From Gloeopeniophorella convolvens (lineage: Eukaryota; Basidiomycota; Agaricomycetes; Russulales), in assembly GCA_022496205.1 (NCBI GenBank), contig WTXD01000079.1:1-64000 (forward strand): a stretch of 64,000 nt of DNA, given 5' to 3'. The notes beneath the pieces were generated by a model. That model was not told the origin of the DNA. It was given only the letters and a program-made list of their open reading frames with translations, and did not search any database. Positions 32,731 to 42,920 of this stretch are shown piece by piece. Position 1 is the stretch's first letter. Each line of letters begins with the position of its first letter. The translations under genes and the position numbers were made by a program.

Positions 32731-33207
32731 GGAACAAGGACGCGCAGCAGCGTGAAGCGGGGTCGAGTGAGGGAGAGTGAACGAAAGGGGGACACGAGGA
32801 AGGGACGACGCGAAGTGTGGAAACACTGATATTCGTATATAGCTGGTAGTTACTACAATGTGTATACTGCAAGGAATATTTGACAGTGTTTACATGGGGG
32901 CAATCACATGAAGTTTCGGGAGCTGGAGCTCAAAATGCTAGATGCAACAAAAATGTACATAAAGTGATGATGCGCCCGTCATTTCTTCATCGGAAGTTGC
33001 ATGGTTCTTCTGTGCATTATAATAAAGTGCAGGTGGAGGCTGGGGTCAATTATTGCATGCAAGTGCTAGAGAGAAAGTGGTCGAGCGAGGCGGAAGAGGG
33101 AGTAGCGGAGGCAGCAGGAGAGGATCCGGGAAGCCGGCCCGGTCGGAAGTCCGAAGGCGGAACGCGACTTGCAGCGACTTGCGCTCCAATAGATACTTCC
33201 ACAGGGT
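32731..33207. repeat. Dispersed repeat, copy 2 (pair with 20836-21312)
   Basis: Same order of shared words as in copy 1, with scattered substitutions and small indels. No coding signature. Confidence 0.7.
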
Positions 33208-33553
33208 ACATACTGACCATATTGATGCTAGACAAGCTCTCCTTGCTCAGCGGGTACTCTCTCTACGGACAGCCCAGACACAGTGCATGCAGAGCTCACA
33301 CAAGACCATGGTAAGGACCACGAAATGAGGGCTAACCTCAACTTTCGATTGCGCGGATACACTGTGACTGTGTGACAAGCGCATACCAATCAAGGCTAGG
33401 TTCACAATCATAGAAACTCTTCCTCATCCGTAATCACATGTCCATGCCAGTTGCCATAAATGGTTTGTTTGTTCTTCCGATCGCAGCTGTCCACTCCCGG
33501 CCTCCATAGTAGAGTAAGATGTCAACTCCAAGGGTTCATGTTTCATGACTCAC

Positions 33554-33877
33554 CTGGCAGGGCAGCTTCACCGTCTGAGCATGCATTCATCTGCAATTTG
33601 GGGCCATCATGCGCGGAGGCCTCCGAGGCGTTTGGGTTGCGACGCAGTGTCGGGGTTGCGTCTATGGTGCCTTTGCTCCCTTTGTCCCGAGGTGCCAGCG
33701 CTAGCGCATCGACGTCGGTGGACGACCTGCCACCAAGCCACGGCCCGGAGTCCTCGAGGCTCAGTTCAGACATCAGGGAACCCAACAGCGGCCTCTTGAG
33801 GCCCGCTTCAAGTGCTTCAGCGGCTTCCTCTGCCTGCAGGCCAAAGGCGAAGGAGTCGAGGGCGAGCGCATCCGCAT
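33554..33877 (-). pseudogene. Exon remnant related to the N-terminal exon of the dioxygenase-like gene
   Basis: 108 codons between an acceptor (cattag, minus strand, at 33878) and a GT donor (at 33553). It contains DADALALDSFAFGLQAEEAA; the gene at 21368-23875 has DAEALSLDALALGIEADDAL in its first exon. The rest is acidic and low-complexity in both. No downstream catalytic exons follow, so it is a detached fragment of a paralogue. Confidence 0.45.
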
Positions 33878-33899
33878 CTAATGTGGTTGTGTTGCTTTA

Positions 33900-35600
33900 T
33901 GGTAGTCTCGTGCATCGTCGTTGTGTATCACACGTCATGATGCGCACCGTAGCTCGAGCAGCTGGCCCGGAGCACGCGGGACAAGAGGGCAGCCGACGGC
34001 GCGGTCGCACTATCGGACGTCGCGGGGTGGAAAAGTAGTGGCGGGGAACGTCATATTCTCGGATGTAGCATACGCGCTGTGCAGGCGTGGTCTACTCAAC
34101 TGCTGGTGCGTGGCACGTTCCCAACGCGCTCTGAATCCTGATCTAGCGCCGCAAGCGCGCCGCTCACGGACAGCCGCAGGCTGCATCGGGTGCCCACGGC
34201 AGCGCGGGCACGCACTTGGCCTTTACAGGGTTCAAGCTTCGAGCTACGCGGCAGCAACAACGGCAGTGCGCGCCCATGTGCGCTTCGTAGCACCCACACG
34301 AGCGTGCGGGACGCCACACAGAGGGGCGAAAGCACTGGAGGGGCGTCGCAACCCAGGGTTGGGACTCCTGTTGACCGTTGAGCGTTTACGTCTCGCTATG
34401 ACAGTTGTAGGAAAATCGTTTTGGTCGCACTTTTGTGCTGGTCTGCAGTCCTGGGTCGCACCAAGCGAGCCTTGACCGACTTTGACTCATCACTTTTTTG
34501 CAACTCTCTCGCACTTTTGATGCCTTACTCCATACATATTCTTATTTTGCTGCTTCATATCAAACTTTATATGTTTGGCTCCCGGAATTACCCAAGTATG
34601 ATCATGGCTTTGCTTGCAAAGTTTGCCTGGGTATCGGAAAATAAAGCCCCGCCTTCATCGTAGCACACAGTTCAGTTGTAACTCCTTAGTCCAGATCATG
34701 TGACCAGCTTTGCCAGGCTTTCACTTCGCACCAATCTCGCACAGCCCGATAACCGGCGACCGGATACCGGCTACCGGTCACGTGCCGCACGTTAATCAGA
34801 ACTGAGTGCAACTTGAGATTCAGAAGAACAATACTCGTTCCTGGAAGCATACTCGGATTTTATGGGGTGAAGGATAATAATATTCTTAGCATATGTACTA
34901 GAATTTAGGAGTGATAGCCTCAGCAGCCACAAGTAATGAGTGCCACAACCCAGGAGTAACAACTGCGCAGTGAGCGCTTGAGCAGTTACCAAATCGGGAT
35001 GGGCCAAGACTGCCGGTGTCCGCCGGAGTTCGACCCGCCACTGTGGCAGCATGCTGGGACCCACACCCCAGCAGCGAAAAATATTCTGTGATAACAGCCG
35101 TCATATCTCGCCGAGACGATAGTCTCCGATTGCGACGCAAAGTTTACGTCGTGATATGTGATGCACGGTTCACAATGCGTACATACACGTGCGCGTGATG
35201 CGGTGGGCGGGCAACGGGTCGGTGACGTGTACCAGTGACTGGTGACCAGTGACATGTGACATGTGACATGTGGCACTTTCCGGCGTTGCCCGTTCCGCTG
35301 CCGCGTGTCGACCAGCGCCCCGCCGTTGTTTGTTCAAGCGCCAGTCCTCAGAATACAGGCACGGCACGCCCTCCTTCTGCCCCCGGGAGCCCCTTCGCCA
35401 AGATGCGAGACTAGCCTGAGCCTTGGGGCTCCATGCGGGCGCGGGGCTGCAAACAGCAGCCCAACGCAATGCACTGCATCGCACGCTGGGCCGAGGTGCG
35501 TTACTCGCAGTTCAGTTGCACGCGGGTCGCTAACTGATCCGCATCGAAGCACGCGCCTGCTCGCTCGACTGCGCTGAGGGCCCGTGCCCGAAGTTGAGGA
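33900..35600. other. Region without a recognisable gene
   Basis: Open frames at 33920-34475 have no motif. Short direct repeats of gtgacat/gaccagtgac lie at 35220-35275, and accgg words at 34755-34780. This includes the promoter region of the cyclin gene. Confidence 0.35.
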
Positions 35601-35610
35601 CGAACGACCA

Positions 35611-36579
35611 ATGTGCGACGCACAGCCCATTTTCCTTTGCGCGAGCAGCCTCGGGCTCGACACCGCCGAGGCCACCGCCGCGCTATGCGCACGCTTCATC
35701 TCCTGCTTGTTCGCGTGCCCGCCGCCCCTCTTGTTCGTGCCCCCACACAATTCCGCCAGCGTTCCCCGGCTTCACGAGTTTATAGCCTACGCCCTTCGCC
35801 GCGCGTCCCTCCCCCCTTCCGTCACGTTTGCCGCCCTCTACCTCCTCCTCCGCTTGAAAGTACGGTTCCCGGCCGCAAAGAGGCTGTCGGGGCAGAAGCT
35901 GTTCATCTCGTCTTTCGCCATCGCCTCAAAGGTCATCTGTGACCACACCTACAAAAACAAGGACTGGTGCATCATCAGCCAGGGCACCTTTGCGCTGCGC
36001 AAAGTCAACTGGATGGAGCGTGAGCTGTGCTCGTACCTCGAGTGGGAACTCAACATCCACCCGGCTGCGCTTCGGGAGTTCGAAGCGCAGGTCCGCCGCG
36101 ACTTCGCAGAAACGGGCCCCGACCTGCGCGCCGCTGTGCAAAGTGCTGCGCCTCCCGTCAACGCTAGCAAAAGGCGTGGCAGCAGCCTACGCTCCGGAGG
36201 GCCTGGTGCCTTCGCCAACTGTTCCCCATACCAACACAACATCACACCAGCTGCCAGGTGGCAGGCTGTCATGTGCCAGAGCACCCTCCGACCTGCCGAA
36301 GCCAGGCCACAACAACACCCGCCCCCTGCCGCTGCTGCCACCTCGCTCCCGCGCCGTCAAACGCCGCCGGGCGTGCGTGGCCCGGCCTTCATTGAGTTTG
36401 TGCGAGGGAGCTCGAGTCCCGTTCTCTCCTGTGCAGTGCACAACTACGCTGCATTGCGCAGCCCGCACGCCTTTGCTGGTGCAGGCCGAAGGGTGCCCGC
36501 AAAGGCTCTGCAAGGTGCGGGGCCGAGACCCACGCCTATTTGGGCGCAGGCAGGTTTGTCGATGAATTCACTTCGCTAG
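35611..36579 (+). CDS. PCL-like cyclin (Pho85-type cyclin, cyclin N-terminal domain)
   Basis: Cyclins of the Pcl1/Pcl2 type bind a Pho85-like cyclin-dependent kinase and steer it in cell-cycle entry and polarity. The frame is uninterrupted, 322 residues. I took the first ATG, at 35611; the same frame is open a few codons upstream without another ATG. The cyclin box covers about residues 45-165: EFIAYALRRASLPPSVTFAA, LYLLLRLK, LFISSFAIASKVICDHTYKN, then WCIISQGTFALRKVNWMERE followed by LCSYLEWELNI. The Met-Glu-Arg-Glu plus LEW pattern is typical of the family. The C-terminal 150 residues are Pro/Arg-rich and unlike other proteins I know. The gene stands between LTR copies of one family in opposite orientation (31954-32432 and 36743-37104) and is the only clear host gene here. 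Confidence 0.85.
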   Translation: MCDAQPIFLCASSLGLDTAEATAALCARFISCLFACPPPLLFVPPHNSASVPRLHEFIAYALRRASLPPSVTFAALYLLLRLKVRFPAAKRLSGQKLFISSFAIASKVICDHTYKNKDWCIISQGTFALRKVNWMERELCSYLEWELNIHPAALREFEAQVRRDFAETGPDLRAAVQSAAPPVNASKRRGSSLRSGGPGAFANCSPYQHNITPAARWQAVMCQSTLRPAEARPQQHPPPAAAATSLPRRQTPPGVRGPAFIEFVRGSSSPVLSCAVHNYAALRSPHAFAGAGRRVPAKALQGAGPRPTPIWAQAGLSMNSLR

Positions 36580-36742
36580 AAGCTCGACTCCTTGCTTTTG
36601 ATCTAGTTTCACACAAGCTTTTGCCCCCTTCTCACCCCACCCTGCCTTTGTGTCTGCAGGAACTTTGTTTGCTGCAAAGAGCCTGTTTTATAAAAGCTGC
36701 CCTAGCCGGTGTCAAAAGTACAGTTTTGTATGTAGGATAAAT

Positions 36743-37104
36743 TGTAGAATAAATACGGGGGTATTATAGGAGCGTGCGGGCGATTCTGCACAAAAAGGAT
36801 CGCCGCCTCAGTTCTTGCGCGCTCTAGTAGACATGGAACTGAGGTACAAAAATTGACGGGAGGGTGGCTTGACCACCAATGAATAAAACTGTACAGTACG
36901 AACCAAATCGGTCTAGCGGAGTCGAAGATATGAGCCTCGTGGTACGAGCTCAGTCGGTGCACAGTGCGCCCGAGCATAAGTCAATACCCCGGGCCGTTGG
37001 CCTAGGTCGTAAAGTCAACATGAGGAAAGACTGCGCGCGTGTTTGTCCGCACGCACGCGCCGCGAAACGAATGGCAAAACGAAACACAAATGTCCAACTC
37101 CAAC
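36743..37104 (-). mobile_element. Diverged, shortened LTR of the TGTTGGA...TTCTACA family, minus strand
   Basis: Minus-strand sequence runs from tgttggagttgg to tttattctaca, with the family words gcggacaaac.cgcgcgcagtc, acctcagttccatgtctac and tagagcgcgc. It lacks one of the two internal units. No matching flanking duplication was found. Confidence 0.7.
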
Positions 37105-37109
37105 ATTGT

Positions 37110-38130
37110 GGTAAGTAGTGGTTTGCAAAGTAAGAAGATAAGGAGGTGTGCATGGGGTGCATGCAGGGAGGGGTTATTGTAAAGACTTAGGCCCAGAGGT
37201 GTAATAACTGAAACAACAGGCACAACTGAACAAGGTACGGTCATTCTAGTAGGGGCTCTGAAAAATAGCAGGTGGGAAATAAAACTCAAGGCCAGGCTGT
37301 CTTCATGCTGTGAGACCCAATGGGTTCAGATTTAGGGTCCAAGACTCACCAGCCATGTGAACTGTCCAGTGGTTGGAATTGGAGTCGTGTTGGCTAGGTG
37401 TTTGGGAAGAGATTTGAGGCGCAATTGCCGCGGGGAGGGGTGGCGTCGGCACTAAGAGGCACACAGTGTTGGGAGTGACAGCTCCGTGGGGCGGCTGCTT
37501 GCCGGCTGATTCTTGTGTGTCGCGTAAATGCCCGCCTCCATGACAGCCTTATCAACCAAGGCAACTAGAAGCAAACGATGTGCTCAGGGCCCGTGGCTGA
37601 AGAGAGACCAGGAAACATGAACTTACAACGGTGGAGCCAAGGGCCCGCGTGTGAAGGAACGCAGACCAGGCCTCGTCGGAGTCAGGTTCGGCCCCCGGAG
37701 TTGTTGAGGAGCGTCCTTGCCTCGAAGACAACCCGACTACAGAGGCGTCGAGGGGAACCTTTCTGACGATGCCACCCCAATCCACTTTTCAGACAGCCCG
37801 TTCTAGGACGGTGCCAGCAGTGCTGGCAGGACGGCGGCTGGGCGGGGGAAGGAGAGACAGCAGATCAGGCACGGGAAAGAAACAGCCGGCTGCATGCTTG
37901 AGGCGTGGAGGGATCAGTTCTGCCGTTCCACAGGAGAGCAGGTAATTTCTAGAGGCGCGAGGGAGCAGGTGCAACAGTGAAGGGAAAGGGCCAGACTAGG
38001 GCAATAGTTTCTTCCAACTTTTCTGGAAAAAGAATAAAGAGAATCTCAGCGCCAGGGCTTTGCAGGCGATAAAAGGCAAGGCAGCTTTGAGGGTGCTGCA
38101 GCCGGCTTACGGGGCGCCGGCGTCGTCTTT
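37110..38130. other. Region with only a weak exon candidate
   Basis: At 37552-37785 (minus) a frame contains TTPGAEPDSDEAWSAFLHTR and then a gtaagt donor. It could be a decayed exon, but nothing around it supports a gene. The remainder shows no feature. Confidence 0.25.
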
Positions 38131-38136
38131 GCAGAA

Positions 38137-38610
38137 TGTAGAAATAAATAACCCGGTAGGGGTGGGTTCTTGGAAGCGCGCGGGCGGTTCTAAGCAGATA
38201 GAATGGCCGTCTCAGTCTCGCGCGCTCTAGTAGACACGGAACTGATGGTTTATTCACCTAAGCAGATAGAATCGCCGTCTAGGCGAGTAAGTACAAGTGA
38301 ATACAAGCAATATTGGTACTATAGCTCACCTCAGTCTCGCGCGCTCTAGTAGACACGGAACTGAGGGAGGAAAATTTCGGGGACAGTGGCTTGACCCCCG
38401 GCCGTCACAGTACCAAAGCGATCGGTCTAATGGAAATAAAGGTATCAGCCTCACACCGAGGCCGAAACGTGCGCGAAAGCACAAGTCGAAACCCCGGGCC
38501 GCCGGCCCGGGTCGTGAAGTCAACATAACGAAGGACTGCGCGCGCGTTTGTCCGCACGCGCGCGCCACGAAACGAATAGCAAAACAGAATACGAACATCC
38601 GATTCCAACA
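38137..38610 (-). mobile_element. Solo LTR of the TGTTGGA...TTCTACA family with target duplication
   Basis: 474 bp; minus-strand ends are TGTTGGAATC and TTATTTCTACA. The duplication cagaa (plus strand) is at 38132-38136 and 38611-38615, which fixes the family's true termini. It contains the doubled internal unit. No internal retroelement sequence adjoins it. Confidence 0.88.
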
Positions 38611-38619
38611 CAGAACAGA

Positions 38620-39310
38620 GCTCCCAGTTTCGGAAGAAATGGCAGAAGCGAGCCTTAACAAAGCTGATAAGAGGGCGGAAGCGTCTGGCAAGGATCTGCA
38701 CTTCTATAAGCCTCATGTTCCCCCGAGCACCGCACCGGCTGCGCTGATAGCCGCCCTCAGCGGCTTTCAGTAAGCAGGCCTCCAAACTGCACCTCGGTGT
38801 TACAACAAACCCGGCACGCTGCGACCGTCCTCCGCAGACAAGCCACCCTGTTGACATCCTGAAGCCGGCTCTCTGGCGAGGAAGGGGTAGGTTCTCCGCG
38901 GGACCATCGGACAGCTCTGTTGGTAACAGGCTTGGATACACTGCAACTCCGCACTGCAGCTGCCATTCGCGAGCCTTTGCAGCCTCAAAAACAAAACGGA
39001 AGGCTTGGTGTGCATTTTTCTACAAGAATCAATGACCGGATTGATACAGAAGGAGCTACAGTGCATGGGCACAACACTTTGTCTACTTCTTCTTAGCGAC
39101 GCCTTGCAAGTGTTGAGTGATGCACGGCTTTTGGTTTGGTGGACGAGCGAGCAGCAGGGCAGGGAGCAAGTGGATGCGAAGGCGGATGCGCTACTCAACA
39201 GCCCCACAACGTTTCATCGAAGCAGACTCAAGGAACGCAGAGTCCCAGGTGACCTGGTAGGCATGGGGTTTACTTCAGTACTGGTGGATGAGACTTGTGG
39301 AAAGGGCATA
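38620..39310. other. Region without a recognisable gene
   Basis: Overlapping frames on both strands, no motif or consistent splicing. Confidence 0.3.
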
Positions 39311-39317
39311 CGAACAG

Positions 39318-40512
39318 CTAAGCCATCAAAGCAAGGATGGCTTTGACGGTCCCACGGTTGAACCCCAAGCTTGACAAGGCTTCTTCCACTTTCTCAGGTG
39401 AGGCGACTTCGTTACGGATGTACTGGATCGCTTGGTATGCCGAAGAGCTGGCGTTGAGAGCATGGAGAAGGTCCACAAGGTACAGAGGGAGGCCAAAGAG
39501 TTGCTCCCCCGCCCCCCGGCTAGTGTTGTGCAAAGAGTTAGGGACATTTGGCGTATGCATGCGCAAGTGGCCGGAAGATGCGTTGGTAGACGATGGGGAG
39601 TCCAACATGGTTTGTTCAACTCTTATGAAGGAAGAAAAGTCGGAGGCCAGGGCGGCAATGTCGGGCCCATCTGAGGGCGCAGAAGAAGGGCCTGGCTAAA
39701 GCCAGGTTGCGGGCTCCAATGGGGCACTGGTGGCATGCTGGCAATGCGAAAAGTGAGCTCTTTGGAACGCGCCGGGAGCAAGTGCACGCGCGTACCTCCT
39801 GAGAATGTTGAGGAGGGGGCCAGTATGGGGTTGCTCCGTTATGCGGCTCCGACGAAGGCGAAGAGTAGATGACAGAGCGCGTGGGGAGCTGGTCCTGTTC
39901 GACCCCAGGAGCGAAGCAGCCCTGTTGCTTCGCACGGATGCGGAAGTCCCTGATGAATGAGATGCCGAGCTGCGTCTCGCAAATCATTTGTATGTCCTTG
40001 AGGGCGGCAAAGTAGATGTCGGGAAATTCGGAGAAAGTCTCTGAGCAGAACATTTCCATCTGCTTCGTCATGTCGAGATCTGCGGCACGCAGCCAACGGT
40101 GCATTGGCTTGTGCTCCCCTCTAAAGGTGATAGCGACACACCCAACGCCGCAAGAGTGCTCAAGCCTAGCAATCTGTGTGATAAAGTCAGCTGGAGCGTG
40201 AAGGGCCAGCCTGCATCTACTACGCACAGTACGACGCATGTCGGCCAATAGGTGCTGCCAGGTGCGTCTCCTTTCCATGCCGTTGAGGATGAAATCCGGA
40301 TGGAACCCGTGCATCGCCGGAGGAATCGAGGGTAGCAGACGCCAGCTTGCAATTGCCCGGGCTGTCTCTGCAGCCAAGGCGAGGCTGTTCTCAAGAGGCT
40401 GATGTGGGTCATTGACGTGACGCCGAGTCAGATAGACTCCAGTGACGGCGCCTCGAAACTTCTGCGCAACCGCAGAGGAGTTCCAATCTTCAGCTTCAGG
40501 CCGGAAGCTCAT
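39318..40512 (-). CDS. Unrecognised two-exon protein
   Basis: Exons (minus) 40512-39796 and 39695-39318 with a 99-nt GT-AG intron; phases close to 364 residues. It starts MSFRPEAEDW. The first exon looks like an ordered globular domain: MHGFHPDFILNGMERRRTWQ, CGVGCVAITFRGEHKPMHRW and FPDIYFAALKDIQMICETQ. The second exon ends in a compact helical segment, LVDLLHALNASSSAYQAIQY, with EALSSLGFNRGTVKAILALM at the very end; the latter resembles a small UBA-like three-helix end but is not enough to call one. The frame continues some codons upstream of the ATG, so an earlier exon is possible. No family recognised. Confidence 0.5.
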
Positions 40513-40810
40513 TGCGGGGTGGTGAGGTTGGATGTGGAGTGGCGGTGCGACTTAGGTGGCAAGGCTCGGAGTCCTTGCCCTCGAGCGCCACCACAGGCCA
40601 ATTTAATGCACAGCGCTGCTTCGGCAGAGTCACACGACTTGTTCAGCAGCGAAGCATTGACCAGAGCTGAAACGAAACAGCGTAAATGTGCCAGCGATCT
40701 GCGCCGGCGACCCTACGGGGCCCCGAGGTGGGCTCCGTCATCATGTGAGCCAGGCAGCGGGTTCAATCGCGCCGACACAGGGGAAAGCAACTGAGCGAAC
40801 TTGGACGAGC

Positions 40811-41627
40811 TTACTCGTTCTGACATCGTCGACACATGGCGCATGCTTCCGCACCCCAGAACCTTCTACCACGTTTTCTCCCATCATGCCACCCTCCGAT
40901 ACGGCCGCGCTGCACTTCCTCCTGCTCCCCTGGTTGCAGAGCCTTCAAGTGAGCAGTCTCTTTCTTGTCATGCAGCTTCAGTGGGGTGTCAAAAAACCTA
41001 TGGTCAAGGCACACGTTGCAAGACTCACTAGAGCATTTAAGCACTTCATTGGGGTATAGGCGCCCATGAGCTGCCACCGAGGACAGGTGTCAGCGAGTCG
41101 TAACGCTGTATGCACTACCACGCGGGCGAGGGAATGCTTACTATTCGCCAATGTCCCCACTTGGCAGTCACGGGGCGAGAGATGTTGAAGTTACACATAA
41201 CCATAGTGGATCTTGACCCCTCGAGCCTCTTCCATCGCTACTCTTGCGTCGCAATCGTGCGTTGGAGCCTCGCCTCCTTCATTCTTGCTTCCGGATTCGC
41301 GGAAGGCGCATGCGTAAGGTTGAAGTTCAGACGTTTCGGACGGAATGGCAACCAGCCACTCCGACGATGTGTTCTGCAAGAGCAAGAGATGCTGCCCCGG
41401 TCTCTGCACGCTCTGCAAGGCGACAACTGAGGCGTACACGATTCGGAAAGGCAACTGTCATTGAGCCACAGACTACGCTTTTGGAGAGACGGAAGCACAC
41501 AGGGTGTGCGCCCTAACGCTGCGTCAAACGCAGGGGGTGCTACGAAGATTCCGAAGGCGCCTGTGAGACGGTTGCTGCTGGGCGGTTCGGCGTGAGTTAT
41601 AGGTGTTTCGTCCCGAGAGTAAGACAT
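40811..41627 (-). pseudogene. Cys/His-rich coding remnant
   Basis: Minus-strand frames here contain CSSESCNVCLDHRFFDTPLK then LHDKKETAH, an arrangement like a degenerate zinc finger, and, upstream, CRACRDRGSISCSC. A GT donor follows QNE at 40811. I could not assemble a continuous gene from these parts, so this is a tentative, probably decayed locus upstream of the 39318-40512 gene. Confidence 0.22.
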
Positions 41628-41639
41628 ACTAGGCCGATG

Positions 41640-42920
41640 ATATCCTGAGTCCAGCTAGAGATGTGGACCGAGGGGAGTTGCTATAGTCGCCAGGGGTGAT
41701 GGGATGAGGATTGGGTGGTCGGATGAGCAATAGGGTGAGCTAGTGACTGCAAGGATCCGCTCGGAAATGCAAGGAAAGGACCCGAACTCGCAGGAACACA
41801 ACCTGAAGCTGACCCGAAGGTCCTGGAAGGCCTCGGGCCCTCCAGAGAGTGAGGGAGAGTCTCTGAACGCGACGCAGACCCGAAATGAGATGGGAGCACC
41901 GGGGAAAGGAAGCTTTTTAATCCAAAACACTACAGGATGCAGTACTACTGACTACGTGGGAACCCGAAGCCAAATCCGGTAGGTACAAGGGTTTCCTGCG
42001 ACCCACAAGTGTAAAGGAACCAGGAAGGAAAAGGAAGTAACAGGAACCGCAATATACAAACGTACAGGCTCGCATCTGCGCTCAAGGGCAGTCTGGGGTC
42101 ACATCCTTTGCTACCCAGCTCAACCCGATCGCTTCGCAGGGCAAAATACCCAGATCCGAGGTTTCCGAGCGTAGAGACCGCTGGACCCTAACACCGAGAA
42201 TAGGGTGATGGGGGTGAGAACTTGAGAGGTGCACGTGTAGTCGAAATGGAGCGAGAGCGAGAGCACAGGGCTCAATGTCCGCACAGGCTCGATGCGGACA
42301 TTAGCAGGCAATGAGTAGTACGTGTGTATGAAGGCGCATCAAGGGGAACGATGGGACCCTCCCGTGACGAGTGGGACGCCGTTGCCCAAGGCATGCGGTT
42401 CAAGAATAACTCCTGAGGTTGTGCCCTTCGCGATCCTTGTGCACGCTGTGACGTGCAGCACCTCGTTCAATGATGGGGTCCTGAGGACTTCCCTGGCCTG
42501 TCGTGTGAGGGAAGATGGAGGCGGGGGCGAGTCAGCGCGGCACCCGAGCTGACTTCGGGCTGAGGGTTCGCTGCTGCATGGCCAAGCAAATTGCAGAAGC
42601 TTCAGCAGCTGACGAGCAGGGGTCAGCGACAGCGCTGCGGTGAGAAATGGTGTTACGCAGTTTTACGCCAAGTCTATACTACGATAGAAACCGCTTGATC
42701 AGGCGCCTTGTGTGCTTGAAAACCCCGCGCACGCAACACTGACGGAGGAGAGGAAACAGCGAATGCAGGGACGGCTGATGCACGCGCTATTTCCCATTGC
42801 TATGCCACGTATGCGGTGCGAAACCTCTTGCTTGTAGTGCTGAATGTACGCAGCTCATTCGCCATTGAATTCTAAAGAACGTTTGCAGCCGTAAGTTTCC
42901 ACACGCTGGCACAAGTTGGA
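41640..42920. other. Region without a recognisable gene
   Basis: Nothing supportable. It probably includes the 3' end of the KDZ element, but no terminal inverted repeat was recognised. Confidence 0.3.

Noticed and set aside
35220..35275. Short gtgacat repeats, considered as an array
   Set aside because: Units are too short and abut each other without spacers; a simple repeat, not a CRISPR array.
35594..36565. Alternative frames overlapping the cyclin gene
   Set aside because: The cyclin box is in one frame only; the others are shadows of GC-rich coding sequence.
38405..38941. 178-codon minus-strand frame
   Set aside because: More than a third lies in the solo LTR at 38137-38610; no domain.
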